A DNA stretch of 64,000 bases, from the NCBI RefSeq assembly GCF_051020955.1, contig NW_027476780.1:1-64000 (forward strand), written 5' to 3'. Under the pieces are notes generated by a model. The model saw only the letters and a list, made by a program, of their open reading frames with translations. It was not told the origin of the DNA and made no database searches. A program made the position numbers and the translations under genes. The stretch is from Megalopta genalis. Lineage: Eukaryota > Arthropoda > Insecta > Hymenoptera > Halictidae. This document shows positions 37,301-51,169 of the stretch, in pieces. Position 1 is the stretch's first letter; each line of letters begins with the position of its first letter.

Positions 37301-40060
37301 TCGTTTCGCAAGGATTTGAAGCTAAGCCTTCTACTTCGCATTTATTTGAAGCTAAATCATGTGGTTGCGCATGGATTTGAAGATAACACGTTTGTTTCGC
37401 ATGCAGTTGCAGCTATATCACTTATATTCGCAAGTATTTGAAGCCAAATCATTCGGTTCGCATGGATTTGAAGCTATGCCTTCTATTTCGCATTGATTTA
37501 AAGCTAAATCAAGTGTTTGGCATTGATTTGGAGCTATCTCGATTATTTCGCCTGCATTTGAATCTGTATCACTTATACCGCAATTATCTGGAGATAAATC
37601 ATTTGTTTCTCATGTATTTATATGCTATATCATGTGTTTCGCATGGATTTGAAGCTGACTCGGTTGTGTCGCACTTAGTTGAAGGTAAATCTTGTATATA
37701 ACAAGTATTTGAAGCTAAACCATATGCTTCGCATGAATTTTAAGCTAAATCATGTGTTTCGCATGGATTTGAAGCTAAGCCTTCTACTTCGCAATGATTT
37801 GAAGCTAAACCATTTGTTTCGCATGGATTCGAAGATAAGCCTTCAACCACGCATTGAATTGAAGCTAAATCATGTGTTTCGTATGGATTTGAAGTTAACA
37901 CGTTTGTTTCGCATGCTGTTGAAGCTAAATCATGTATATTACAAGCATTTGAAGCTAAACCATTTGTTTCGCATGGATTCGAAGATAAGCCTTCTACTTC
38001 GCATTGATTTAAAGCTAAATCAAGTGTTTGGCATTGATTTGGAGCTATCTCGATTATTTCGCCTGCATTTGAATCTGTATCACTTATACCGCAATTATCT
38101 GGAGATAAATCATTTGTTTCTCATGTATTTATATGCTATATCATGTGTTTCGCATGGATTTGAAGCTGACTCGGTTGTGTCACACTTAGTTGAAGGTAAA
38201 TCTTGTATATAACAAGTATTTGAAGCTAAACCATATGCTTCGCATGAATTTTAAGCTAAATCATGTGTTTCGCATGGATTTGAAGCTAAGCCTTCTACTT
38301 CGCATTGATTTGAATCTAAATCACGTGTTTTGCATGGATTTGAAGCTAACTCGTTTGTTTCGCCAGCATTTGAAGCTATATCAGTTATATTCGCAAGCAT
38401 TTGAATGTCAATCATTCGTTTCGCATGGATTTGAAGCTAAGCCTTCTACTTCGCATTGATTTGAGGCTAAATCATGTGCTTTGCATGGATTTGCAGCTAA
38501 CTCGTTGGTTTCGCATGCAGTTGAAGCTAAATCATGTATATCACAAGTATTTGAAGCTAAACCACTTGTTTCGCATGGATTCGAAGATAAGCCTTCTACT
38601 TCGCCTTGATTTGATGCTAAATCATGTGTTTCGCATGGATTTGATGCTAACTCGTTTGTTTCACTTGCTGTTGAATGTAAATCATGTATATCACAAGTAT
38701 TTGAAGCTAAAACATTTGATTCGAATGGATTTGAAGCTAAGCCTTCTACTTCGCACTGATTTGAAGCTAAACCATTTGTTTCGCATGGATTCGAAGATAA
38801 GCCTTCAACCACGCATTGAATTGAAGCTAAATCATGTGTTTCGTATGGATTTGAAGTTAACACGTTTGTTTCGCATGCTGTTGAAGCTAAATCATGTATA
38901 TTACAAGCATTTGAAGCTAAACCATTTGTTTCGCATGGATTCGAAGATAAGCCTTCTACTTCGCATTGATTTGAAGCTGAATCATGTGTTTGGCATGTAT
39001 TTGAATCTAACTCGTTTATTTCGCATGCAGTTGAAGCTAAATCATGTATATCACAAATATTTCAAGCTAAAACATTTCATTCGCATGGATTCGAAGATCA
39101 GCCTTCTGCTTCGCATTGATTTGAAGATAAATCATGTGTTTAGCATTGATTTGAAGCTAACTCGTTTGTTTCGCATGCAGTTGAAACTAAATCATGTATA
39201 TCACAATCATTTGAAGCTAAACCATTTGTTTCGCATGGATTAGAAGATAAGCCTTCTACTTCGCATTGATTTGATGCTAAATCATGTGTTTCGTTTGGAT
39301 TTGAGGCTAACTCATTTGTTCCGCATGCTGTTGAATGTAAATCATGTATTTCACAAGTATTTGAAGCTAAACCATTTGTTTCGCATGGATTCGTAGATAA
39401 CCCTTCTACTTCGCTTTGATTTGAATCTAAATCAAGTGTTTCACATGGGTTTGAAGCTTACTCGTTTGTTTCGCATGCAGTTGAAACTAAATCATGTATA
39501 TCACAAGTATTTGAAGCTAAACCATTTGTTCCGCATGGATTCTAAGATAATCCTTCTACTTCGCATTGATTTGAAGCTAAATCATGTGTTTGGCATGGAT
39601 TTGAAGCTAACTCGTTTGCTTCGTCTGCATTTGAAGCTATATCACTTATATTCGCAAGCATTTGGAGCTCAATCATTCGTTTCGCATGGATTTGAAGCTA
39701 AGCCTTCTACTTCGCATTTATTTGAAGCTAAATCATGTGGTTGCGCATGGATTGGAAGATAACACGTTTGTTTCGCATGCAGTTGAATCTATATCACTTA
39801 TATTCGCAAGCATTTGAAGCTAAATAATTCGTTTGGCATGGATTGGAAGCAAGCCTTCTACTTTGCATTGATTTGAAGTCAAATCATGTGTTACGCTTGG
39901 ATTTGAAGCTCACTCGTTTGTTTCGCCTGCATTTGAAGATATATCACTTACATCGCAAGTATATGAAGCTAAATCATTCGTGTCGCATGGATTTGAAACT
40001 ATTCCTTCTACTTCGCATTGATTTGAAGCTAAATCATGTGTTTCGCATGGATTTGAAGCT
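34400..40060. repeat. Mosaic region of reused short cassettes
   Basis: No single long period dominates here. A cassette with catttggagctcaatcattc and gtggttgcgcatgg (a 31 bp subunit) appears near 35958, 37287 and 39659. About 37495-37795 repeats at 38006-38306 (offset 511). About 37801-38000 repeats at 38761-38960 (offset 960, cttcaaccacgcattg). About 36235-36440 repeats at 39785-39990 (offset about 3,550). The order of cassettes differs between occurrences, so this region looks shuffled. Confidence 0.8.
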
Positions 40061-43000
40061 ACCTCGTTTGTTTCGCCTGCATTTGAAGCTACATTACTTC
40101 TATTCGAAAGTATTTGATGATAAATCATTCGTTTCGCATGGATTTGAAGCTAATCCTTCAACTTCGCATTCATTTGAAGCTAAATCATGCGTTTCGCATG
40201 GGTTTGAAGATATATCACATATATTCGCAAGTATTTGAAGGTCAATCATTCGTTTCGCATGGATTTGAAGCTAATCCTTCTACTTCGGATTGTTTTGAAG
40301 CTAAATCATGTGTTTCGCATGGATTTGTAGCTAACTCGTTTGTTTCGCACGCAGTTGACGCTAAATCGTGTATATCACGATTATTTGAAGCTACTCCATT
40401 TGATTCGCATGGATTTGAAACGAAACCTTCTGCTTCGCATTGAGTTGAAGCTAAAACATGCATTTCGCATGGATTTGAAGCTAACTCGTTTTTTTCGCCT
40501 GCATTTGGAGCTATATCACTTTTATTCGCAAGTATTTGAAGGTCAATCATTCGTTTCGCATGGATTTGCAGCTATTCCTTCTACTTCGCATTCATTTGAA
40601 GCTAAATCATGCGTTTCGCACGGATTTGTAGCTAACTCGTTTGATTCGCCTGCATTTGAAGCTATATCACTTATATGGCAAGTGTTTGAAGCTAAATCAT
40701 TTGTGTCGCATGCGTTTGAAGCTAAGCCTTCTACTTCGGATGGATTTGAAGCTAAATCATGCGTTTCGCTTGGATTTAAAACTAACTTGTTTGTTTCGCA
40801 TGCAGTTGAAACTAAATCATGTATATCACAAGTATTTGAAGCTGAACCATTTGTTTCGCATGAATATTAAGCTAAACCATGTGTTTCGAATGAATTTGAA
40901 GCTAAATCATGTGTTTCGCAGGGATTCGAAGCTAACTCGTTTGTTTCGCCTGCATTTGAAGCTAAATCATGTACATGACAAGTATATGCAGCTAAACCAT
41001 TTGATTCGCATGGATTTGAAGCTAAGTCTTCTACTTCGCATTGATTTGAAGCTGAATCATGTGTTTCGCTTGCATTTGAAGCTAACTCGTTTGTTTCGCA
41101 TAGATTTGAAGCTAAATCATGTGTTTCGCATGGATTTGAAGCTAACTCGTTTGTTTCGCCTGCATTTGAAGCTAAATCATGTACATGACAAGTATATGCA
41201 GCTAAACCATTTGATTCGCATGGTTTTGTATCTAAGCCTTCTACTTCGCATTGATTAGAAGCTAAATCATGTGTTCCGCATGGATTTGAAGCTAACTCGT
41301 TTGTTTCGCATGCAATTGAAGCTAAATAATGTATCAAACAAGTATTTGAAGCTAAACAATTTGTTTCGCATGGATTCGAAGATCAGCCATCTACTTCGCT
41401 TTGATTTGAAGCTAAATCAAGTGTTTCACATGGATTTAAAACTAACTTGTTTGTTTCGCATGCAGTTGAAACTAAATCATGTATATCACAAGTATTTGTA
41501 GCTGAACCATTTGTTTCGCATGAATATTAAGCTAAACCATGTGTTTCGAATGAATTTGAAGCTGAGTCATGTGTTTCGCAGGGATTCGAAGCTAACTCGT
41601 TTGTTTCGCCTGCATTTGAAGCTAAATCATGTACATGACAAGTATATGCAGCTAAACCATTTGATTCGCATGGATCTGAAACTAAGTCTTCTACGTCGCA
41701 TTGATTTGATGCTAAATCGGGTGTTTCGCATGGATTTGAAGCTAAGCCTTCAACTTCGTGTTGACTTGATGCTAACTCATGTTTTTCGCTTGGATTTGAA
41801 GCTAACTCGTTTGTTTCGCATGCAGTTGAAGCTAAATCATGTATATCACAATTATTTGAAGCTAAACCATTTGACTCGCATGGATTTCAAAATAAGCCTT
41901 CTACTTTGCATTGATTTGATGCTAAATCATGTGTTTCGCTTGCATTTCAAGCTAACTCGTTTGTTTCGCATGTAATTGAAGCTAGATAATGTATCAAACA
42001 AGTATTTGAAGCTAAACCATTTGATTCGCATGGATTTCAGTATAAGCCTTCTACTTCGCATTGATTTTAATCTAAATCATCTGTTTCGCATGGATTAAAA
42101 CTATCTCGTTTGTTTCGCATGCAGTTGAAGATAAATCATGCATATCACAATTATTTGAAGCTAAACCATTTGATTCGCATGGATTTGAAGATAAGCCTTC
42201 TACTTCGCATTGATTTGAAGCAAAATCATGTGTTTCGCATGGATTTGAATCTAACTCGTTAGTTTTCATGCTGTTGAAGCTAAATCATGTATATCACAGT
42301 TATTTGAAGCTAAACCAGTTGATTCGCATGGATTTCAAAATAAGCCTTCTACTTTGCATTGATTTGATGCTAAATCATGTGTTTCGCTTGCATTTCAAGC
42401 TAACTCGTTTGTTTCGCATGTAATTGAAGCTAGATAATGTATCAAACAAGTATTTGAAGCTAAACCATTTGTTTCGCATGGCTTCGAAGATCAGCCATCT
42501 ACCTCGTATTGATTTAAAGCTAAATCATGTGATTCGCATGGATTTCAAAATAAGCCTTCTACTTCGCATTGATTTTAATCTAAATCATCTGTTTCGGATG
42601 GATTTAAAGCTATCTCGTTTTTTTCGCATGCAGTTGAAGATAAATCATGTATATCACAGGTATTTGAAGCTAAACCATTTGTTTCGCATGGATTCGAATA
42701 TAAGCCTTCTAAATCGCATTGATGTCAAGCTAAATCATATGTTTCGCATAGATTTGAAGCTAACTCGCTAATTTTGCATGCTGTTGAAGCTTATTCATGT
42801 ATATCCCAAGTATTTGAAGCTCAACCATTTGATTCGCATGGATTTGAAGATAAGCCTTCTACTTCGCATTGATTTTAATCTAAATCATGTGTTTCGCATG
42901 CATTTGAAGCTAACTAGTTTGTTTCGTAATGCAGTTGAAGCTAAATCATGTATATCACAATTATTTGAAGCTAAACCATTTGATTCGCATGGATTTCAAA

Positions 43001-43770
43001 ATAAGCCTTCTACTTCGCATTGATTTTAATCTAAATCATCTGTTTCGCATGGATTTAAAGCTATCTCGTTTGTTTCGCATGCAGTTGAAGATAAATCATG
43101 TATATCACAGGTATTTGAAGCTAAACCAGTTGTTTCGCATGGATTCGTAGATAAGCCTTCTAAATCGCATTGATTTCAAGCTAAATCATGTGTTTCGCAT
43201 GGATTTGAAGCTAACTCGCTAGTTTTGCATGCTGTTGAAGCTTATTGATGTACATCACAAGTATTTGAAGCTAAACCATTTGTTTCGCAAGGATTCGAAG
43301 ATCAGCCTTCTACTTCGCATTGATTTGAAGCTAAATCATGTGTTTCGAATGGATTTGAAGCTAACTCGTTTGTTTCGCATGCAATTGAAGCTAAATCATG
43401 TATATCACAATTATTTGAAGCTAAACCATTTGATTCGCATGGATTTCAAAATAAGCCTTCTACTTCGCATTGATTTTAATCTAAATCATCTGTTTCGGAT
43501 GGATTTAAAGCTATCTCGTTTTTTTCGCATGCAGTTGAAGATAAATCATGTATATCACAGGTATTTGAAGCTAAACCATTTGTTTCGCATGGATTCGAAT
43601 ATAAGCCTTCTAAATCGCATTGATGTCAAGCTAAATCATATGTTTCGCATAGATTTGAAGCTAACTCGCTAATTTTGCATGCTGTTGAAGCTTATTCATG
43701 TATATCACAAGTATTTGAAGCTAAACCATTTGTTTCGCAAGGATTCGAAGATCAGCCTTCTACTTCGCAT
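40060..43770. repeat. 3.7-3.9 kb segment, left copy
   Basis: This segment is collinear with 44922-48841. Offsets are 4,862 bp to about 40950, 4,922 bp to about 42900 and 5,071 bp to the end. Shared private text includes gaagctacattacttc (40088/44950), gtacatgacaagtatatgc, and the shortened ttagttttcatgctg (42259/47181). The two offset steps are insertions of 60 and 149 bp in the right copy. Confidence 0.93.
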
Positions 43771-44921
43771 TGATTTCAAGCTAAATCATGTGTTTCGCAT
43801 GGATTTGAAGCTAACTCGTTAGTTTTGCATGCTGTTGAAACTAAATCATGTATATCACAAGTATTTGAAGCTAAACCATTTGTTTCGCAAGGATTCGAAG
43901 ATCAGCCTTCTACTTCGCATTGATAAGAAGCAAAATCATGTGTTTCGCATGGATTTGAAGCTAACTCGTTCGTTTCGCTTGCATTTGAAGCTAAATCATG
44001 CACATCACAAGTATTTGAAGCTGAACCACTTGTTTCGCATGGATTTGAAGATAAGCCTTCTACTTCGCATTGATTTGAAGCTAAATCATGTGTTTCGCTT
44101 GGATTTCAAGCTAACTCATTTGTTTCGCATGCAATTGAAGCTAAATCATGTATATCACAATTATTTGAAGCTAAACCATTTGATTCGCATGGATTTCAAA
44201 ATAAGCCTTCTACTTCGCATTGATTTTAACCTAAATCATCTGTTTCGGATGGATTTAAAGCTATCTCGTTTTTTTCGCATGCAGTTGAAGATAAATCATG
44301 TATATCACAGGTATTTGAAGCTAAACCATTTGTTTCGCATGGATTCGAATATAAGCCTTCTAAATCGCATTGATGTCAAGCTAAATCATATGTTTCGCAT
44401 AGATTTGAAGCTAACTCGCTAATTTTGCATGCTGTTGAAGCTTATTCATGTATATCACAAGTATTTGAAGCTAAACCATTTGTTTCGCATGGATTCGAAG
44501 ATAAGCCTTCTACTTCGCCTTGATTTGATGCTAAATCATGTGTTTCGCATGGATTTGATGCTAACTCGTTTGTTTCACTTGCTGTTGAATGTAAATCATG
44601 TATATCACAATTATTTGAAGCTAAACCATTCGTTTCGCATGGTTTTGCATCTAAGCCTTCTACTTCGCATTGATTAGAAGCTAAATCATGTGCTCCGCAT
44701 GAATTTGAAGCTAACTGGTTTGTTTCGCACGCAGTTGACGCTAAATTATGTATATCACGATTATTTGAAGCTATTCCATTTGTTTCTAACGTATTTGAAA
44801 CTAAGCCTTCTACTTCGCATTGATTTGAAGCTGAATCATGTGTTTCGCTTGCATTTGAAGCTAACTCGTTTGCTTCGCATAGATTTGAAGCTAAATCATG
44901 TGTTTCGTATGGATTTGAAGC

Positions 44922-47900
44922 TAGCTCGTTTGTTTCGCCTGCATTTGAAGCTACATTACTTCTATTCGAAAGTATTTGATGATAAATCATTCGTTTCGCA
45001 TGGATTTGAAGCTAATCCTTCAACTTCGCATTCATTTGAAGCTAAATCATGCGTTTCGCATGGATTTGAAGCTATATCACTTATATTCGCAAGTATTTGA
45101 AGGTCAATCATTCGTTTCGCATGGATTTGAAGCTAACCCTTCTACTTCGGATTGTTTTGAAGCTAAATCATGTGTTTCGCATGGATTTGTAGCTAACTCG
45201 TTTGTTTCGCACGCAGTTGACGCTAAATCGTGTATATCACGATTATTTGAAGCTACTCCATTTGATTCGCATGGATTTGAAACGAAACCTTCTGCTTCGC
45301 ATTGAGTTGAAGCTAAAACATGCATTTCGCATGGATTTGAAGCTAACTCGTTTTTTTCGCCTGCATTTGGAGCTATATCACTTATATTCGCAAGTATTTG
45401 AAGGTCAATCATTCGTTTCGCATGGATTTGCAGCTAATCCTTCTACTTCGCATTCATTTGAAGCTAAATCATGCGTTTCGCACGGATTTGTAGCTAACTC
45501 GTTTGATTCGCCTGCATTTGAAGCTATATCACTTATATGGCAAGTGTTTGAAGCTAAATCATTTGTGTCGCATGCGTTTGAAGCTAAGCCTTCTACTTCG
45601 GATGGATTTGAAGCTAAATCATGCGTTTCGCTTGGATTTAAAACTAACTTGTTTGTTTCGCATGCAGTTGAAACTAAATCATGTATATCACAAGTATTTG
45701 AAGCTGAACCATTTGTTTCGCATGAATATTAAGCTAAACCATGTGTTTCGAATGAATTTGAAGCTAAATCATGTGTTTCGCAGGGATTCGAAGCTAACTC
45801 GTTTGTTTCGCCTGCATTTGAAGCTAAATCATGTGTTTCGCAGGGATTCGAAGCTAACTCGTTTGTTTCGCCTGCATTTGAAGCTAAATCATGTACATGA
45901 CAAGTATATGCAGCTAAACCATTTGATTCGCATGGATTTGAAGCTAAGCCTTCTACTTCGCATTGATTTGAAGCTGAATCATGTGTTTCGCTTGCATTTG
46001 AAGCTAACTCGTTTGTTTCGCATAGATTTGAAGCTAAATCATGTGTTTCGCATGGATTTGAAGCTAACTCGTTTGTTTCGCCTGCATTTGAAGCTAAATC
46101 ATGTACATGACAAGTATATGCAGCTAAACCATTTGATTCGCATGGTTTTGTATCTAAGCCTTCTACTTCGCATTGATTAGAAGCTAAATCATGTGTTCCG
46201 CATGGATTTGAAGCTAACTCGTTTGTTTCGCATGCAATTGAAGCTAAATAATGTATCAAACAAGTATTTGAAGCTAAACAATTCGTTTCGCATGGATTCG
46301 AAGATCAGCCATCTACTTCGCTTTGATTTGAAGCTAAATCAAGTGTTTCACATGGATTTAAAACTAACTTGTTTGTTTCGCATGCAGTTGAAACTAAATC
46401 ATGTATATCACAAGTATTTGTAGCTGAACCATTTGTTTCGCATGAATATTAAGCTAAACCATGTGTTTCGAATGAATTTGAAGCTGAGTCATGTGTTTCG
46501 CAGGGATTCGAAGCTAACTCGTTTGTTTCGCCTGCATTTGAAGCTAAATCATGTACATGACAAGTATATGCAGCTAAACCATTTGATTCGCATGGATCTG
46601 AAACTAAGTCTTCTACGTCGCATTGATTTGATGCTAAATCGGGTGTTTCGCATGGATTTGAAGCTAAGCCTTCAACTTCGTGTTGACTTGATGCTAACTC
46701 ATGTTTTTCGCTTGGATTTGAAGCTAACTCGTTTGTTTCGCATGCAGTTGAAGCTAAATCATGTATATCACAATTATTTGAAGCTAAACCATTTGACTCG
46801 CATGGATTTCAAAATAAGCCTTCTACTTTGCATTGATTTGATGCTAAATCATGTGTTTCGCTTGCATTTCAAGCTAACTCGTTTGTTTCGCATGTAATTG
46901 AAGCTAGATAATGTATCAAACAAGTATTTGAAGCTAAACCATTTGATTCGCATGGATTTCAGTATAAGCCTTCTACTTCGCATTGATTTTAATCTAAATC
47001 ATCTGTTTCGCATGGATTAAAACTATCTCGTTTGTTTCGCATGCAGTTGAAGATAAATCATGCATATCACAATTATTTGAAGCTAAACCATTTGATTCGC
47101 ATGGATTTGAAGATAAGCCTTCTACTTCGCATTGATTTGAAGCAAAATCATGTGTTTCGCATGGATTTGAATCTAACTCGTTAGTTTTCATGCTGTTGAA
47201 GCTAAATCATGTATATCACAGTTATTTGAAGCTAAACCAGTTGATTCGCATGGATTTCAAAATAAGCCTTCTACTTTGCATTGATTTGATGCTAAATCAT
47301 GTGTTTCGCTTGCATTTCAAGCTAACTCGTTTGTTTCGCATGTAATTGAAGCTAGATAATGTATCAAACAAGTATTTGAAGCTAAACCATTTGTTTCGCA
47401 TGGCTTTGAAGATCAGCCATCTACCTCGTATTGATTTAAAGCTAAATCATGTGATTCGCATGGATTTCAAAATAAGCCTTCTACTTCGCATTGATTTTAA
47501 TCTAAATCATCTGTTTCGGATGGATTTAAAGCTATCTCGTTTTTTTCGCATGCAGTTGAAGATAAATCATGTATATCACAGGTATTTGAAGCTAAACCAT
47601 TTGTTTCGCATGGATTCGAATATAAGCCTTCTAAATCGCATTGATGTCAAGCTAAATCATATGTTTCGCATAGATTTGAAGCTAACTCGCTAATTTTGCA
47701 TGCTGTTGAAGCTTATTCATGTATATCCCAAGTATTTGAAGCTCAACCATTTGATTCGCATGGATTTGAAGATAAGCCTTCTACTTCGCATTGATTTTAA
47801 TCTAAATCATGTGTTTCGCATGCATTTGAAGCTAATCGTTTGTATCGCATGGAGTTGAAGCTAAATCATGTATATCACAAGTATTTGCAGCTAAACCATT

Positions 47901-48841
47901 TGATTCGCATGGATTTGATGCAATGCCATCTACTTCGCTTTTATTTGAAACTGAATCATGTGTTTCTCTTGAATTTGAAGCTAACTAGTTTGTTTCGTAA
48001 TGCAGTTGAAGCTAAATCATGTATATCACAATTATTTGAAGCTAAACCATTTGATTCGCATGGATTTCAAAATAAGCCTTCTACTTCGCATTGATTTTAA
48101 TCTAAATCATCTGTTTCGCATGGATTTAAAGCTATCTCGTTTGTTTCGCATGCAGTTGAAGATAAATCATGTATATCACAGGTATTTGAAGCTAAACCAG
48201 TTGTTTCGCATGGATTCGTAGATAAGCCTTCTAAATCGCATTGATTTCAAGCTAAATCATGTGTTTCGCATGGATTTGAAGCTAACTCGCTAGTTTTGCA
48301 TGCTGTTGAAGCTCATTGATGTACATCACAAGTATTTGAAGCTAAACCATTTGTTTCGCAAGGATTCGAAGATCAGCCTTCTACTTCGCATTGATTTGAA
48401 GCTAAATCATGTGTTTCGAATGGATTTGAAGCTAACTCGTTTGTTTCGCATGCAATTGAAGCTAAATCATGTATATCACAATTATTTGAAGCTAAACCAT
48501 TTGATTCGCATGGATTTCAAAATAAGCCTTCTACTTCGCATTGATTTTAATCTCAATCATCTGTTTCGGATGGATTTAAAGCTATCTCGTTTTTTTCGCA
48601 TGCAGTTGAAGATAAATCATGTATATCACAGGTATTTGAAGCTAAACCATTTGTTTCGCATGGATTCGAATATAAGCCTTCTAAATCGCATTGATGTCAA
48701 GCTAAATCATATGTTTCGCATAGATTTGAAGCTAACTCGCTAATTTTGCATGCTGTTGAAGCTTATTCATGTATATCACAAGTATTTGAAGCTAAACCAT
48801 TTGTTTCGCAAGGATTCGAAGATCAGCCTTCTACTTCGCAT
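44922..48841. repeat. 3.7-3.9 kb segment, right copy
   Basis: This is the right copy of the segment at 40060-43770. It carries a doubled 60 bp A-B pair (45781-45840 repeated at 45841-45900, each starting cagggattcgaagc). It also carries an extra 149 bp cassette at about 47828-47976, which is the same cassette that recurs through the next block (ttgtatcgcatggag, gatgcaatgccatc). Confidence 0.92.
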
Positions 48842-51169
48842 TGATTTGAAGTTAAATCATATGTTTCGCATGGATTTGAAGCTAATCGTTTGTATCGCAT
48901 GCAGTTGAAGCTAAATCATGTATATCACAAGTATTTGAAGCTAAACCATTTGATTCGCATGGATTTGATGCTATGCCATCTACTTCGCTTTTATTTGAAA
49001 CTGAATCATGTGTTTCGCTTGGATTTAAAGCTAACTCGTTTGTTTCGCATGCAACTGAAGCTAAATCATGTATATCACAATTATTTGAAGCTAAACCATT
49101 TGTTTCGCATGGATTTCAAAATAAGCCTTCTACTTCGCATTGATTTTAATCTAAATCATCTGTTTCGGATGGATTTAAAGCTATCTCGTTTGTTTCGCAT
49201 GCAGTTGAAGATAAATCATGTATATCACAAGTATTTGAAGCTAATCCATTTGTTTCGCGTGGATTCGAAGATCAGCCTTCTACTTCGCATTGATTTGAAG
49301 TTAAATCATATGTTTCGCATGGATTTGAAGCTAATCGTTTGTATCGCATGCAGTTGAAGCTAATTCATGTATATCACAAGTATTTGAAGCTAAACCATTT
49401 GATTCGCATGGATTTGATGCTATGCCATCTACTTCGCTTTTATTTGAAACTGAATCATGTGTTTCTCTTGAATTTGAAGCTAACACGTTCGTTTCACATG
49501 CAGTTGAAGCTAAATCATGTATGTCACAAGTATTTGAAGCTGAACCATTTGTTTCGCAAGGTTACGAAGATCAGCCTTCTACTTCGCATTGATTTGAAAC
49601 TAAATCATGTGTTTCGAATGGATTTGAAGCTAACTCGTTTGTTTCGCATGCAATTGAAGCTACATCATGTATATCACAATTATTTGAAGCTAAACCATTT
49701 GATTCGCATGGATTTCAAAATAAGCCTTCTACTTCGCATTGATTTTAATCTAAATCATCTGTTTCGGATGGATTTAAAGCTATCTCGTTTGTTTCGCATG
49801 CAGTTGAAGATAAATCATGTATATCACAAATATTTGAAGCTAATCCATTTGTTTCGCGTGGATTCGAAGATCAGCCTTCTACATGCATTGATTTGAAGTT
49901 AAATCATATGTTTCGCATGGATTTGAAGCTAATCGTTTGTATCGCATGCAGTTGAAGCTAAATCATGTATATCACAACTATTTGAAGGTAAACCATTTGA
50001 TTCGCATGGATTTGATGCTATGCCATCTACTTCGCTTTTATTTGAAACTGAATCATGTGTTTCTCTTGAATTTGAAGCTAACACGTTCGTTTCACATGCA
50101 GTTGAAGCTAAATCATGTATGTCACAAGTATTTGAAGCTGAACCATTTGTTTCGCACGAATATCAGGCTAAACCATGTGTTTGGAATGAATTTGAAGCTA
50201 AATCATGTGTATCGCATAGATTTGAAGCTAACTCATTTGTTACGCATGCAGTTGAAGCTGAATCATGTATATCCCAAGTATTTGAAGCTCAACCATTTGA
50301 TTCGCATGGATTTGAAGATAAGCCTTCTACTTCGCATTGATTTTAATCTAAATCATGTGTTTCGCATGCATTTGAAGCTAATCGTTTGTATCGCATGGAG
50401 TTGAAGCTAAATCATGTATATCACAAGTATTTGCAGCTAAACCATTTGATTCGCATGGATTTGATGCAATGCCATCTACTTCGCTTTTATTTGAAACTGA
50501 ATCATGTTTTTCTCTTGAATTTTAAGCTAACTAGTTTGTTTCGTAATGCAGTTGAAGCTAAATCATGTATATCACAATTATTTGAAGCTAAACCATTTGA
50601 TTCGCATGGATTTCAAAATAAGCCTTCTACTTCGCATTGATTTTAATCTAAATCATCTGTTTCGGATGGATTTAAAGCTATCTCGTTTTTTTCGCATGCA
50701 GTTGAAGATAAATCATGTATATCACAGGTATTTGAAGCTAAACCAGTTGTTTCGCATGGATTCGAAGATAAGCCTTCTAAATCGCATTGATTTGAAGCTA
50801 AATCATGTGTTTCGCATGGATTTGAAGCTAACTCGCTAGTTTTGCATGCTGTGGAAGCTTATTCATGTACATCACAAGTATTTGAAGCTAAACCATTTGT
50901 TTCGCAAGGATTCGAAGATCAGCCTCCTACTTCGCATTGATAAGAAGCTAAATCATGTGTTTCGCTTGGATTTAAAGCTATCTCGTTTTTTTCGCATGCA
51001 GTTGAAGATAAATCATGTATATCACAGGTATGTGAAGCTAAACCATTTGTTTCGCATGGATTCGAATATAAGCTTTCTAAATCGCATTGATAAGAAGCTA
51101 ACTCATGTGATTCGCATGGATTTGAAGCTAACTCGTTAGTTTTGCATGCTGTTGAAGCTTATTCATGTA

